Origin: Sulfurospirillum arsenophilum NBRC 109478
GTDB taxonomy: Bacteria > Campylobacterota > Campylobacteria > Campylobacterales > Sulfurospirillaceae
Assembly (NCBI RefSeq): GCF_000813345.1
Contig: NZ_BBQF01000001.1
Location: 434,001-498,000, forward strand
Direction: 5' to 3'
DNA length: 64,000 nt
Part shown: in pieces, positions 57,237 through 64,000 of the stretch
Position numbering within the stretch: the stretch's first letter is position 1
Layout of the letters: every line of letters begins with the position of its first letter
Made by a program: the position numbers and the translations under genes
The notes under the pieces: generated by a model
The model's input: the letters and a program-made list of their open reading frames with translations, nothing else
Told to the model about the DNA's origin: nothing
The model's database searches: none

Positions 57237-57852
57237 AGAGCTTAAACGTAAACTTTTGGTGTGGATTGTTCCACCCCTTGTTTACGCATTAATCAAGCTT
57301 TTATTTTTTACATGTAAAAAGAAGTTTTATCTTCAAAACAATGGCTCGGCAACCCCTAGTATCTATGTGCTTTGGCATGGAGAGATATTGATGGCTGCGG
57401 CAGCTTATAAATATTATACAAATCGTACAGAAGCTGACACCATTGTTAGTAATCATTTTGATGGTGAATTAGTAGCACGGTTGATGCAACTTTTTGGGGG
57501 CGGAACCATTCGTGGCAGCTCTTCTAAAGGCGGCGCTTCTGTTTTACGACAAGCATTAAAGTCACTTCAAAAAGGTCGTGATGTTGCTATGACACCGGAT
57601 GGACCAAGAGGCCCAAGACACACCGTGGCTGATGGTGCAGCAGCACTTGCTATGATGAAAAAAGTACCTATTATTGCGATGAGTTGTCGCCCGACATCAT
57701 CTTGGAAGATGAAGAGTTGGGATCAGTTTTGCATTCCAAAACCTTTTTGCACGATAGAATTTTATTTTGCAGATCCTTTTTACGTCCATGAATTAACACT
57801 TGAAGATGCCAAAGCGTTAATTCAAAAGCGTCTGTTAGAGCACTCGGTTTGA
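57217..57852 (+). CDS. DUF374 / lysophospholipid acyltransferase-like protein
   Basis: 211 aa, overlapping the miaB end by 20 bp. An N-terminal hydrophobic stretch (about 12-30), then the acyltransferase-like motifs [14 protein letters not shown] (His), [13 protein letters not shown] (with NHxDGE in place of NHxxxxD), [11 protein letters not shown] and [14 protein letters not shown]374 proteins are thought to act in envelope lipid modification. H. pylori has the same gene after miaB as I recall. A TTACATGTAA copy encodes F-T-C-K. Confidence 0.83.
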   Translation: MAKLFSKELKRKLLVWIVPPLVYALIKLLFFTCKKKFYLQNNGSATPSIYVLWHGEILMAAAAYKYYTNRTEADTIVSNHFDGELVARLMQLFGGGTIRGSSSKGGASVLRQALKSLQKGRDVAMTPDGPRGPRHTVADGAAALAMMKKVPIIAMSCRPTSSWKMKSWDQFCIPKPFCTIEFYFADPFYVHELTLEDAKALIQKRLLEHSV

Positions 57853-57919
57853 TGCAGTTAATCCAAATGGTACTGCTTTTGCTTAATATTTTACAAAACT
57901 TAAGCAAGATTAGTCTAAT

Positions 57920-57925
57920 ATATAG
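57920..57925 (+). promoter_or_regulatory. candidate -10 (TATAGT) upstream of the PilMNO-like trio
   Basis: TAATATATAGTAC lies about 52 nt before the ATG at 57977, next to the small inverted repeat ATTAG-TC-TAAT. It suggests an independent promoter in the 124-bp gap after DUF374. Confidence 0.4.
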
Positions 57926-57976
57926 TACAAATTCAAATAAACACAAGAGTAGTGATGTGAACAAAGAGTCAGTAAC

Positions 57977-59059
57977 ATGGGCATAAGAACTGTTCTTCAG
58001 AAAAAATTTCAGAATCTTTTTGTTGCTGTTGTGTTAAGTGAAACAGACTGTATTCTGCGCTGCAAAGTACTTAAAAATGGTGCAATTGCAAAAACTTTTA
58101 CCAAAACATTTACACTTACTTCTCCATTAGAATCACTCGATACAGCCGTTGAAAATTATTTGATGAACTTACAAGATGAGTATCAGTTTGTCTATATTGC
58201 TTTTTTACTGAACTCTTTAGGTCAAGGGGCTATTGAAGGTAGTGGTAATTCAAGCTTTAGTAAACACAATGTTGATATCCAAAATGTCCATAATGTGACA
58301 CTTTACAATCAATGGTCAGCGTATGCCTCCTACATTGAAATCAAATGGGCTAAAAATCTTTTCTCAGAAGTGGGATTGGATTTTATCTATTCTCCTTTTA
58401 TTATTTTAAGTGATTTTATTGTTTCTCAAAAGCTTAAAAACAAACCAACATGCTACCTTCTTAACTGTCAGGATTTCTTTGTTTTGGCTATTTTTGAAGA
58501 GAAACAGCTACATTTTGGTGCCTTTTTCAAAACACAAAGCGATACGTCATTTACGCACAATAATGATGCCAATGATTGGGAAAATGAGCATGAAGAAGAG
58601 GGTATCCTTGATTCGGAAGAGATCCCTGCTATGGCTACCGAAGAAGATGATCGTGAGCGCGAAAATGAAGGCATTGAGGAACTCAGCGAGCTAGGAGAGC
58701 TGAGTGATCTCGAAGATATTGATGATTTACGCTCCACCGACTCTTTCTCTGATATTGACGAGAAAGCAATAGGTTCGTTTAGAGGAATGGAAGGCATTAA
58801 AGAAGAAGATATTAGCTTAGAGCTTTACGGACGGGATCTTTTGGTCTATAAGTACCTTAAAACTGCCCTTGAAGAGTACTATCACAATCCATTGTATAAA
58901 AGTGAATTTATTGATGAAATTATTATCTTTGATGGTTACGAGATCAGTTCCGATTTGATTCATCAGCTTGAAGACGATCTTATGATGGATGTAGAAATTC
59001 ACAAAGTGGACGTGAGTGATCGTATGTGTGACATTGCAATCAAAGAGGTTTTTAAATGA
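57977..59059 (+). CDS. hypothetical cytoplasmic protein, PilM/GspL-cytoplasmic-like (gene 1 of 3)
   Basis: 360 aa, no signal peptide or membrane helix. Residues about 12-190 alternate strands and helices like the first half of actin-like PilM/GspL domains (NLFVAVVLSETDCILRCKVL; FVYIAFLLNS; YLLNCQDFFVLAIFEE). About 195-275 is an acidic, Glu/Asp/Ser-rich insert. About 280-360 (YGRDLLVYKYLKTALEEYY; FIDEIIIFDGYEIS; LEDDLMMDVEIHKVDV) resembles the closing subdomain of that fold, where the family ends near the nucleotide. It overlaps gene 2 by 4 bp. The assignment rests on pattern and context, not on sequence identity. Confidence 0.5.
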   Translation: MGIRTVLQKKFQNLFVAVVLSETDCILRCKVLKNGAIAKTFTKTFTLTSPLESLDTAVENYLMNLQDEYQFVYIAFLLNSLGQGAIEGSGNSSFSKHNVDIQNVHNVTLYNQWSAYASYIEIKWAKNLFSEVGLDFIYSPFIILSDFIVSQKLKNKPTCYLLNCQDFFVLAIFEEKQLHFGAFFKTQSDTSFTHNNDANDWENEHEEEGILDSEEIPAMATEEDDRERENEGIEELSELGELSDLEDIDDLRSTDSFSDIDEKAIGSFRGMEGIKEEDISLELYGRDLLVYKYLKTALEEYYHNPLYKSEFIDEIIIFDGYEISSDLIHQLEDDLMMDVEIHKVDVSDRMCDIAIKEVFK

Positions 59060-59577
59060 AACTAAGTTTTATTGCTCCTCGACCAAAACCATTCTTATCC
59101 CTCTTTAGTAAAATGTGGGTGGTATTTATTGGCTTGATGTCACTCTTTATGATTATTTTTAATTTCTACATTGTGATTGAGATGAGTTCCTTTAAACATG
59201 GTGTGGTTGATCTGACCAAAGAGCGTGAAAGATTAGAAATAAAAATTGATGAAGATGATGAAACAATTGGTCTTATTTTACGTCAAAAAGCCATTTCTGA
59301 AGAGATTTTTTCCAATAACACACTGCTTAAAGAGAGTATGAAAAATCTTTTTGATTTAGTACCCGATCAAATCACGCTCAAAAAAGTCCAAATGGAGCGA
59401 AACTCTTTGGTGATTTATGGTACTTCTCCCACACAAGATACCTTTAATTTCTTGTTAGCAGCACCTTTGAAATCAATTTTTCATACCAGCAATACAACTT
59501 TTTACCTCACAAAAGAGGGTTGGTATAATTTTGTGAGTATCAACAAAATTATTGGCGAGGATGGCATGCGTGAATAA
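59056..59577 (+). CDS. hypothetical single-helix membrane protein, PilN-like (gene 2 of 3)
   Basis: 173 aa. A short cytoplasmic start (KLSFIAPRPKPFLSLFSKM), one transmembrane helix (about 25-45), a charged coiled-coil stretch (about 50-90, DLTKERERLEIKIDEDDETIG in part) and a periplasmic ferredoxin-like module (about 95-170: LFDLVPDQITLKKVQMERN, SLVIYGTSPTQDTFNFLLAAP). This is the layout of PilN: P-D-x-I-x-L near the start of the domain and a GTSPTQDTFNFL strand-helix turn. Confidence 0.55.
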   Translation: MKLSFIAPRPKPFLSLFSKMWVVFIGLMSLFMIIFNFYIVIEMSSFKHGVVDLTKERERLEIKIDEDDETIGLILRQKAISEEIFSNNTLLKESMKNLFDLVPDQITLKKVQMERNSLVIYGTSPTQDTFNFLLAAPLKSIFHTSNTTFYLTKEGWYNFVSINKIIGEDGMRE

Positions 59578-60109
59578 TTTTGATCGAAGTTTAGAAAAAA
59601 TCGATATTATGAAGTTACTCATTTTTTTAATGGTCTTCATTGTTGTCACATTTACGTTTGTTTTCGTATTGATTATTCCCAATGTCAAAGAACACCGCAT
59701 TTTACAAGCCGAATACAAGCGTGTTTTAGTGCATAAAACCAGAGTAGAAAATCTTTTTTATGAGCGTGAAACGGAGCTTTCAAAATTAAAAGCAGAGAAC
59801 GTGCATATCATTTCTGCATTTAAACACCCTTTTACGCAAGAAGAATTTATGCGTTATGCAGGCAAGTTTTTTGCTCAAGTTTCTCTTACAGAAGTAACGA
59901 AGTCGGAGTATAAAAAAGAGTTTGTAGAGTATGAACTTAACGTTACCTCGATGCTAAAAACACCGACTAATTTCTATAATTTCTTAGAAGGTCTTAACCG
60001 TTATGACAGCATTGTTCAAGCGGATTTTCCTATTCATTTGGAATCGAGCAAAGAGAGTATTACCTCTACATTTAAAATAAAAGTCTATGATCTTAACGCA
60101 ACGCGCTAG
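59570..60109 (+). CDS. hypothetical single-helix membrane protein, PilO-like (gene 3 of 3)
   Basis: 179 aa from a GTG at 59570 (GAGG 9 nt upstream; ATG 59561 and TTG 59552 are alternatives). It overlaps gene 2 by 8 bp. One transmembrane helix (about 15-37, LLIFLMVFIVVTFTFVFVLII), a coiled-coil region (about 42-85) and a C-terminal domain (about 90-179). The pattern EYELNVTSMLKTPTNFYNFLEGLNRYDSIVQADF read in parts resembles the PilO strand-helix FxxFL...R. Its last 17 bp overlap the convergent tilS gene. Confidence 0.55.
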   Translation: MNNFDRSLEKIDIMKLLIFLMVFIVVTFTFVFVLIIPNVKEHRILQAEYKRVLVHKTRVENLFYERETELSKLKAENVHIISAFKHPFTQEEFMRYAGKFFAQVSLTEVTKSEYKKEFVEYELNVTSMLKTPTNFYNFLEGLNRYDSIVQADFPIHLESSKESITSTFKIKVYDLNATR

Positions 60110-61118
60110 GATCAACTCCCGCAGTATATAAATAAGGACGTATTTTTGAAGGAATACGTTCTTTTCGGCACAGCTCTTTAAACTTCTTATCCATATCCTC
60201 CGTCTGGTAAGGTGCTATAAAAATCTTCTCTTCTTCAAAACAGATAGCAATTTTCCCACTGATAACACACTCTTTGGTTTTTAAAATCTCATCTCTTTGT
60301 GCTTTGGATAAAAGAACCCCAAGTTGCTTGGCTATTTTATCAATATGGCGAATGTTGATAAGATCATCACTATCTTTAGGCAACACAAAAAGGTCTTTGA
60401 TGCGCATTACTTCATGGGGTAAAAGGCGTTTACGATCTTCTTTTAGGTAAGCAAAGCTTTTTGCAATTCCATCCTCATAGGCTTCAATCAGTGGCGTAGC
60501 ATAAGTATGTCTAAACTGATTGCGCAGGTGTTTTAAGGAGTCATTGCTTTCATCGTTAAAGTAGTGAATGTTATGTTCTTGTAGATACGCAAGAAGTGTT
60601 TTTTTGCTTACATGTAAAAGTGGTCGGACAATGGTATAAGATTCTCTCTCTTCTACCTCTTGCATGCCTAACATTTCTACCAGTCCCGCACCTCGAGTCA
60701 GTTGCATTAAAAACCATTCGAGTTGGTCATTGAGATGATGTGCGCTCAGCAGTGTATCGTAACCCTGCTCTTGGATGATTTTCTCAAAAAAAGTGTATCG
60801 TGCTCCTCGTGCTTGATGCTCAAAATTAGATTCATCAAGTTTACATGTAAAGGTGAAAAGCTGTTTTTGATGCGTTTGTGCAAGCTCTTTAGCATAGCTC
60901 TCTTCGGCGTTACTTTGCTCTCTGGTTTGGTAGTTCACATGGGCAATATCAAAAGGGATGTTATGTTCTTTGAGTAAAAAGAAGAGGGCGGTAGAGTCTC
61001 CACCGCCTGAAAATGCCAATAGGTTTTTTGTGTGACGTAAAGACTCTAGCGTTGCTTCATGCAACTGAAGTAATGGTTGCAATGAGTTGATCTCCAGCAC
61101 ATTCGGTGATGGTAGCAT
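60093..61118 (-). CDS. tilS: tRNA(Ile)-lysidine synthase
   Basis: 341 aa from the ATG at 61118; a TTG at 61082 with GGAG 9 nt upstream is a likely shorter start (329 aa). The N-type ATP-PPase motif [15 protein letters not shown] (about 34-48) is followed by [24 protein letters not shown] and [21 protein letters not shown]. Modifies C34 of tRNA-Ile(CAU) to lysidine. It overlaps rimO by up to 62 bp. Two palindrome copies: L-H-V-S-K at 60608 and F-T-C-K at 60841. Confidence 0.92.
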   Translation of the reverse strand: MLPSPNVLEINSLQPLLQLHEATLESLRHTKNLLAFSGGGDSTALFFLLKEHNIPFDIAHVNYQTREQSNAEESYAKELAQTHQKQLFTFTCKLDESNFEHQARGARYTFFEKIIQEQGYDTLLSAHHLNDQLEWFLMQLTRGAGLVEMLGMQEVEERESYTIVRPLLHVSKKTLLAYLQEHNIHYFNDESNDSLKHLRNQFRHTYATPLIEAYEDGIAKSFAYLKEDRKRLLPHEVMRIKDLFVLPKDSDDLINIRHIDKIAKQLGVLLSKAQRDEILKTKECVISGKIAICFEEEKIFIAPYQTEDMDKKFKELCRKERIPSKIRPYLYTAGVDPSALR

Positions 61119-62367
61119 GGTAGCATTTGCCTACTTCAATGTTTGCAACATCCGAGTCATTGACTAAGACTTCACCATCAATGCTTGGTGCCCATAAAAG
61201 CTCACGTGCGCCCATAAAATACTCATGCTCGCTGCTTTCGCCTTCCACTAAAATGATAACTTCTTTGCCAACCTCTTTTTCAAAACTTTTTTTCGTTTTG
61301 GCTTGGACGAGTTTATCCAGTTGTTTAATGCGTTTATTGATGGTTTTGGTGTCGATTTTCTCTTCCATCGCATATGCTGATGTATCTTCTTCATCCGAGT
61401 AGGCAAAGATGTTGACACGGTCAAAATCAAACGATTTGGCAAAGTCCAAAAGTTCTTTAAACTCTGCTTCACTCTCCCCTGGGTGCCCCACGATAAAACT
61501 GGTGCGAATAAAGCTATTAGGCGCTTTTTTCATAAGTTCTAACTGCTCAATAATACGCTCTTTCCCAGCGCCACGCTTCATGCGCTTAAGCATCGAATCG
61601 CTGATGTGTTGGATCGGCATGTCGAAGTAGTTATGAAACAGAGGAGAGGTGATAATACGCTCAATGAGAGCGTTGGATGTTGTCGTTGGGTAAAGATACA
61701 AAATACGCGCACTTTTAACACCTTCGATTTGCTCAACGGCATCAATGAGTTTGATAAGACCCTCTTTTTCACCCACATCACGAAGGAATGAGCTGCTATC
61801 TTGTGAGATAAAGCTAAAGTCATAAAAGCCTTTGGAAACCAGTGCTTTAACCTCTTTAATGAGCGATTCAAGCGTGCGTGAATGCAGTTTGCCTTTAAAT
61901 CCAGGGATGGCACAAAAACTACACGCTTGGTTGCATCCTTCGGAAAGCTTGACATACGCATGAGCATTGGAGCCTGTAATGACACGCTCTTCTTCGTTTA
62001 GTAAGTATGTTGCTGGGCTAAAACGATTTTGACGAAGTGCAATGATCTCATCGATCTTATCATAATCACCCACACCTGTAAAAAGGTCAACCTCTTTAAG
62101 CTCTTTGGTAAGATCTTCTTTGTATCGCTCTGTAAGACAGCCTGCCATAACGAGCACAGAGCCTTTTTTGCGTGCTTCGTGGAGTGAGAAGATGGTGTTG
62201 AGACTTTCCTCTTTTGCAGGTCCGATGAAGCCACAGGTATTGACGATCAGCACGTCAGCCTGACTTGGGTCATCACACATTTCATAGGCTTGGAGTTTTC
62301 CTAACATCACTTCGCTATCAACAAGATTCTTGTTACAGCCCAGTGAGACTAAATGTAGTTTTTTCAA
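61057..62367 (-). CDS. rimO: ribosomal protein S12 methylthiotransferase
   Basis: 436 aa from a TTG at 62367 with TAAGGAA just upstream; the frame extends to 62385 inside pan[20 protein letters not shown] (about 4-22) is the RimO N-terminus; radical-SAM [15 protein letters not shown] (about 143-157); [18 protein letters not shown]-terminal TRAM domain. Methylthiolates Asp89 of S12. [10 protein letters not shown] distinguishes it from MiaB. Confidence 0.94.
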   Translation of the reverse strand: MKKLHLVSLGCNKNLVDSEVMLGKLQAYEMCDDPSQADVLIVNTCGFIGPAKEESLNTIFSLHEARKKGSVLVMAGCLTERYKEDLTKELKEVDLFTGVGDYDKIDEIIALRQNRFSPATYLLNEEERVITGSNAHAYVKLSEGCNQACSFCAIPGFKGKLHSRTLESLIKEVKALVSKGFYDFSFISQDSSSFLRDVGEKEGLIKLIDAVEQIEGVKSARILYLYPTTTSNALIERIITSPLFHNYFDMPIQHISDSMLKRMKRGAGKERIIEQLELMKKAPNSFIRTSFIVGHPGESEAEFKELLDFAKSFDFDRVNIFAYSDEEDTSAYAMEEKIDTKTINKRIKQLDKLVQAKTKKSFEKEVGKEVIILVEGESSEHEYFMGARELLWAPSIDGEVLVNDSDVANIEVGKCYHATITECAGDQLIATITSVA

Positions 62368-62375
62368 TGTATTCC

Positions 62376-63197
62376 TTAAATCCATAAATTATCAATGAGG
62401 CGAGTAGTGCCAACTTTGGCGCAGACTAAAATGATAGAGTTGCCTATTTCAATGGTAGATATTGTATCAAAATCACGATTTAAAATCTCCACGTATTCTA
62501 CATGTAAAGGTGACATGGTATGTAACATTTCAGCTTTAATTGTTGCAATATCGCGCTCTCCAGCGATGAGTGCATGTGTAGCAACTTTCAAAGACTCACA
62601 GAGCAGAAGTGCTTCTTTGCGCTCTTCGATATTTAGATAGACATTGCGACTGGAAAGCGCTAGACCATCATCTTCTCGCACAATTTCACAAGGGACAATT
62701 TCCAAATCCAAAAAGAAGCTTTTGACCATGTTCTGTAAAAGATAGAGTTGTTGCGCATCTTTTTTACCAAAATAGGCTCTCGTTGGTTTGGTAAGATTAA
62801 AAAGCTTCAAAACCACACGTAAAACGCCATCAAAATGACCTGGGCGGGCAAGACCTTCTAAAATGTAGGCTTTAGCACTGGGTGCAAGGATGGTTGGTTC
62901 CATATTTGAGTACATAGTATCAGAGGCAGGCATAAATAAAATCGCCACGCCTGCAAGCTCACAAATTTTAATATCAGCTTGAATTCGCTGTGGGTATTTA
63001 CTAAAATCTTCCCCTTCTAAAAATTGCGTAGGATTGACAAAAACGGAGACGATGGTATGCTCATTTTCAGCGATGGATTTTTGCATCAATGAGAGGTGTC
63101 CATTGTGTAAGGCTCCCATGGTTGGCACGAATCCAACGGATCCTTGAAGCTCTCTTCTTGCTTGGGATAATTCAGTGATAGTTTTTACTATTTTCAT
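62376..63197 (-). CDS. panC: pantothenate synthetase
   Basis: 273 aa from ATG 63197 (a GTG at 63206 is also in frame). Joins pantoate and beta-alanine with [19 protein letters not shown] (about 25-40, HxGH-type), [19 protein letters not shown]-like (FSKYPQR), [19 protein letters not shown] region ([15 protein letters not shown]), [25 protein letters not shown]. No Shine-Dalgarno is seen. panB is in the same window on a separate operon. It contains a one-mismatch palindrome copy, CTACATGTAA (62498). Confidence 0.94.
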   Translation of the reverse strand: MKIVKTITELSQARRELQGSVGFVPTMGALHNGHLSLMQKSIAENEHTIVSVFVNPTQFLEGEDFSKYPQRIQADIKICELAGVAILFMPASDTMYSNMEPTILAPSAKAYILEGLARPGHFDGVLRVVLKLFNLTKPTRAYFGKKDAQQLYLLQNMVKSFFLDLEIVPCEIVREDDGLALSSRNVYLNIEERKEALLLCESLKVATHALIAGERDIATIKAEMLHTMSPLHVEYVEILNRDFDTISTIEIGNSIILVCAKVGTTRLIDNLWI

Positions 63198-63209
63198 TTT
63201 AGGCACTTT

Positions 63210-63295
63210 TGAGTAAAATATAATACTAGACTTCTAAGAAACGGCTCTTACGTGAGGTCTTTTAAATTGAAGCGAGTATTATAGCAAAAGGAAAC
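63210..63295. promoter_or_regulatory. divergent promoter gap panC / prfB
   Basis: It contains AAATATAATAC (about 63215-63225), usable as TATAAT on the + strand or as TATTAT towards panC, and GAGTATTATAG (about 63275-63285), a second + strand -10 candidate nearer prfB. No gene is seen. Confidence 0.4.
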
Positions 63296-63298
63296 CAT

Positions 63299-64000
63299 TT
63301 GGATAGTTACGAATACACCGAACTTCTCAAAAAATTAACCACGAAAGTGGACAACATCGCGCAGATTATTAAGCCAGAAGATTTGACTTTAAGGCTTAAA
63401 GAGATTGAAACGATTGAGCAAAACCCCGAATTTTGGAACGATGCAAAAAAAGCAGCAGAGTTGCAAAAAGAAAAAACAGCACTCAATTCACTACTCAACC
63501 GTTATACCAAAGCTAAAAATGTCGTTGTAGATGCTGTGGATTTGTATGAAATGGCAAACAGTGAAAACGATGATGCAACGATTGAAGAGCTTTATAAGGA
63601 TGCAGATCATCTTGAAGATCACATTACTAACTTAGAAATTGCCATGATGCTTAGTGGCGAAAATGATAATAAAAACGCCATTATCTCAATTCATCCAGGT
63701 GCTGGTGGTACTGAGAGCCAAGACTGGGCAAGCATTTTGTATCGTATGTATTTGAGATGGGCAGAACGCTTAGGCTTTAAAGTTGAAGTACTGGATTATC
63801 AAGAGGGTGAAGAGGCAGGGCTCAAAGATGTCAGTTTTATCATCAGTGGCGAAAATGCGTACGGCTATTTGAAAGTTGAAAACGGAATTCACCGTTTGGT
63901 GCGTATTAGTCCCTTTGATGCGAATGCAAAGCGTCACACTTCGTTTAGCTCTGTGATGGTTTCACCTGAGGTAGATGATGATATTGACATTGTCATTGAA
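63299..64000 (+). CDS. prfB: peptide chain release factor 2, N-terminal part
   Basis: The first 234 codons; the gene runs past the window. TTG start at 63299 with AAAGGA 6 nt upstream. Class I release factor: helical domain 1 (about 1-115), then [20 protein letters not shown] (about 133-152 region) and the [33 protein letters not shown] segment in parts; RF2 rather than RF1 by TESQDWA. The catalytic GGQ and the SPF tripeptide region lie beyond or near the edge. The frame is open from the start without the +1 programmed frameshift seen in E. coli. Confidence 0.92.
   Translation, partial: MDSYEYTELLKKLTTKVDNIAQIIKPEDLTLRLKEIETIEQNPEFWNDAKKAAELQKEKTALNSLLNRYTKAKNVVVDAVDLYEMANSENDDATIEELYKDADHLEDHITNLEIAMMLSGENDNKNAIISIHPGAGGTESQDWASILYRMYLRWAERLGFKVEVLDYQEGEEAGLKDVSFIISGENAYGYLKVENGIHRLVRISPFDANAKRHTSFSSVMVSPEVDDDIDIVIE

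Noticed and set aside
63299-64000. Programmed +1 frameshift in prfB
   Set aside because: The frame is open from the TTG start through the conserved [11 protein letters not shown] motif with no in-frame UGA near codon 26.

Overview
The window looks like a chromosomal segment of a Campylobacterota (epsilonproteobacterial) genome, most likely Sulfurospirillum or a close relative. This is inferred from family recognition and remembered gene order, with no database search. The supporting evidence is a Wolinella-type frdCAB fumarate reductase, an HP0268-like protein before miaB, a Csd6/Pgp2-type cell-shape peptidase, the argF-hemB-ribA and rpsB-tsf-ABC-fliR-acidic protein-gmk-tatA-argS blocks shared with Campylobacter, and moderately AT-rich DNA. 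It is almost entirely core genome: no rRNA, tRNA, CRISPR array, insertion sequence or prophage was seen, and no gene-free stretch exceeds 300 bp.

Layout. 0-4.7 kb: complex I genes; nuoN ends on the + strand and meets a minus-strand nuoA-B-CD-E-F operon in a 28-bp palindrome. 4.7-8.3 kb: csd6-like peptidase, alr and rsmG. 8.4-11.6 kb: NIT-domain chemoreceptor, sodB, acetyltransferase. 11.6-17.3 kb: ribA divergent from hemB-argF-DUF2603-hemN-iron-sulfur protein. 17.4-23.7 kb: the more variable part, with an Mrr-like nuclease, sotB, a YchJ-like gene, a Crp/Fnr regulator, hsp20 and a CHASE-PAS-GGDEF protein. 23.7-32.7 kb: lgt, frdCAB and a dynamin-like pair. 32.7-38.2 kb: perM-like/ruvB/panB, an Hpt protein, trpA, mlaC-mlaA. 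38.3-46.7 kb: rpsB-tsf-ABC ATPase-fliR, an acidic pseudo-receiver protein, gmk, tatA, argS, a secreted nuclease. 46.7-54.3 kb: a Fur/PerR-type regulator divergent from cytochrome c peroxidase, a nadD-rsfS fusion divergent from gapA-pgk-tpiA-fabI-permease, a 50-aa lipoprotein. 54.3-64 kb: nusA, HP0268-like, miaB, DUF374, three genes shaped like PilM/PilN/PilO, tilS-rimO-panC, and the start of prfB.

Together the genes describe a respiring, motile bacterium able to use fumarate as electron acceptor, with NADH-linked complex I (nuoE and nuoF present), oxidative-stress defence (SodB, cytochrome c peroxidase, Fur/PerR-type regulator), lower glycolysis/gluconeogenesis, haem, riboflavin and pantothenate synthesis, and outer-membrane lipid maintenance.

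The most striking signal is not a gene. The perfect palindrome TTACATGTAA (usually TTTACATGTAAA) occurs 29 times by my reading, against well under one expected by chance. Copies sit in intergenic DNA, in terminators and inside at least 16 unrelated genes. In coding DNA nearly all copies are read as Leu-His-Val, so the DNA element writes the same short peptide into unrelated proteins. The second candidate is the PilMNO-like trio at 57,977-60,109.
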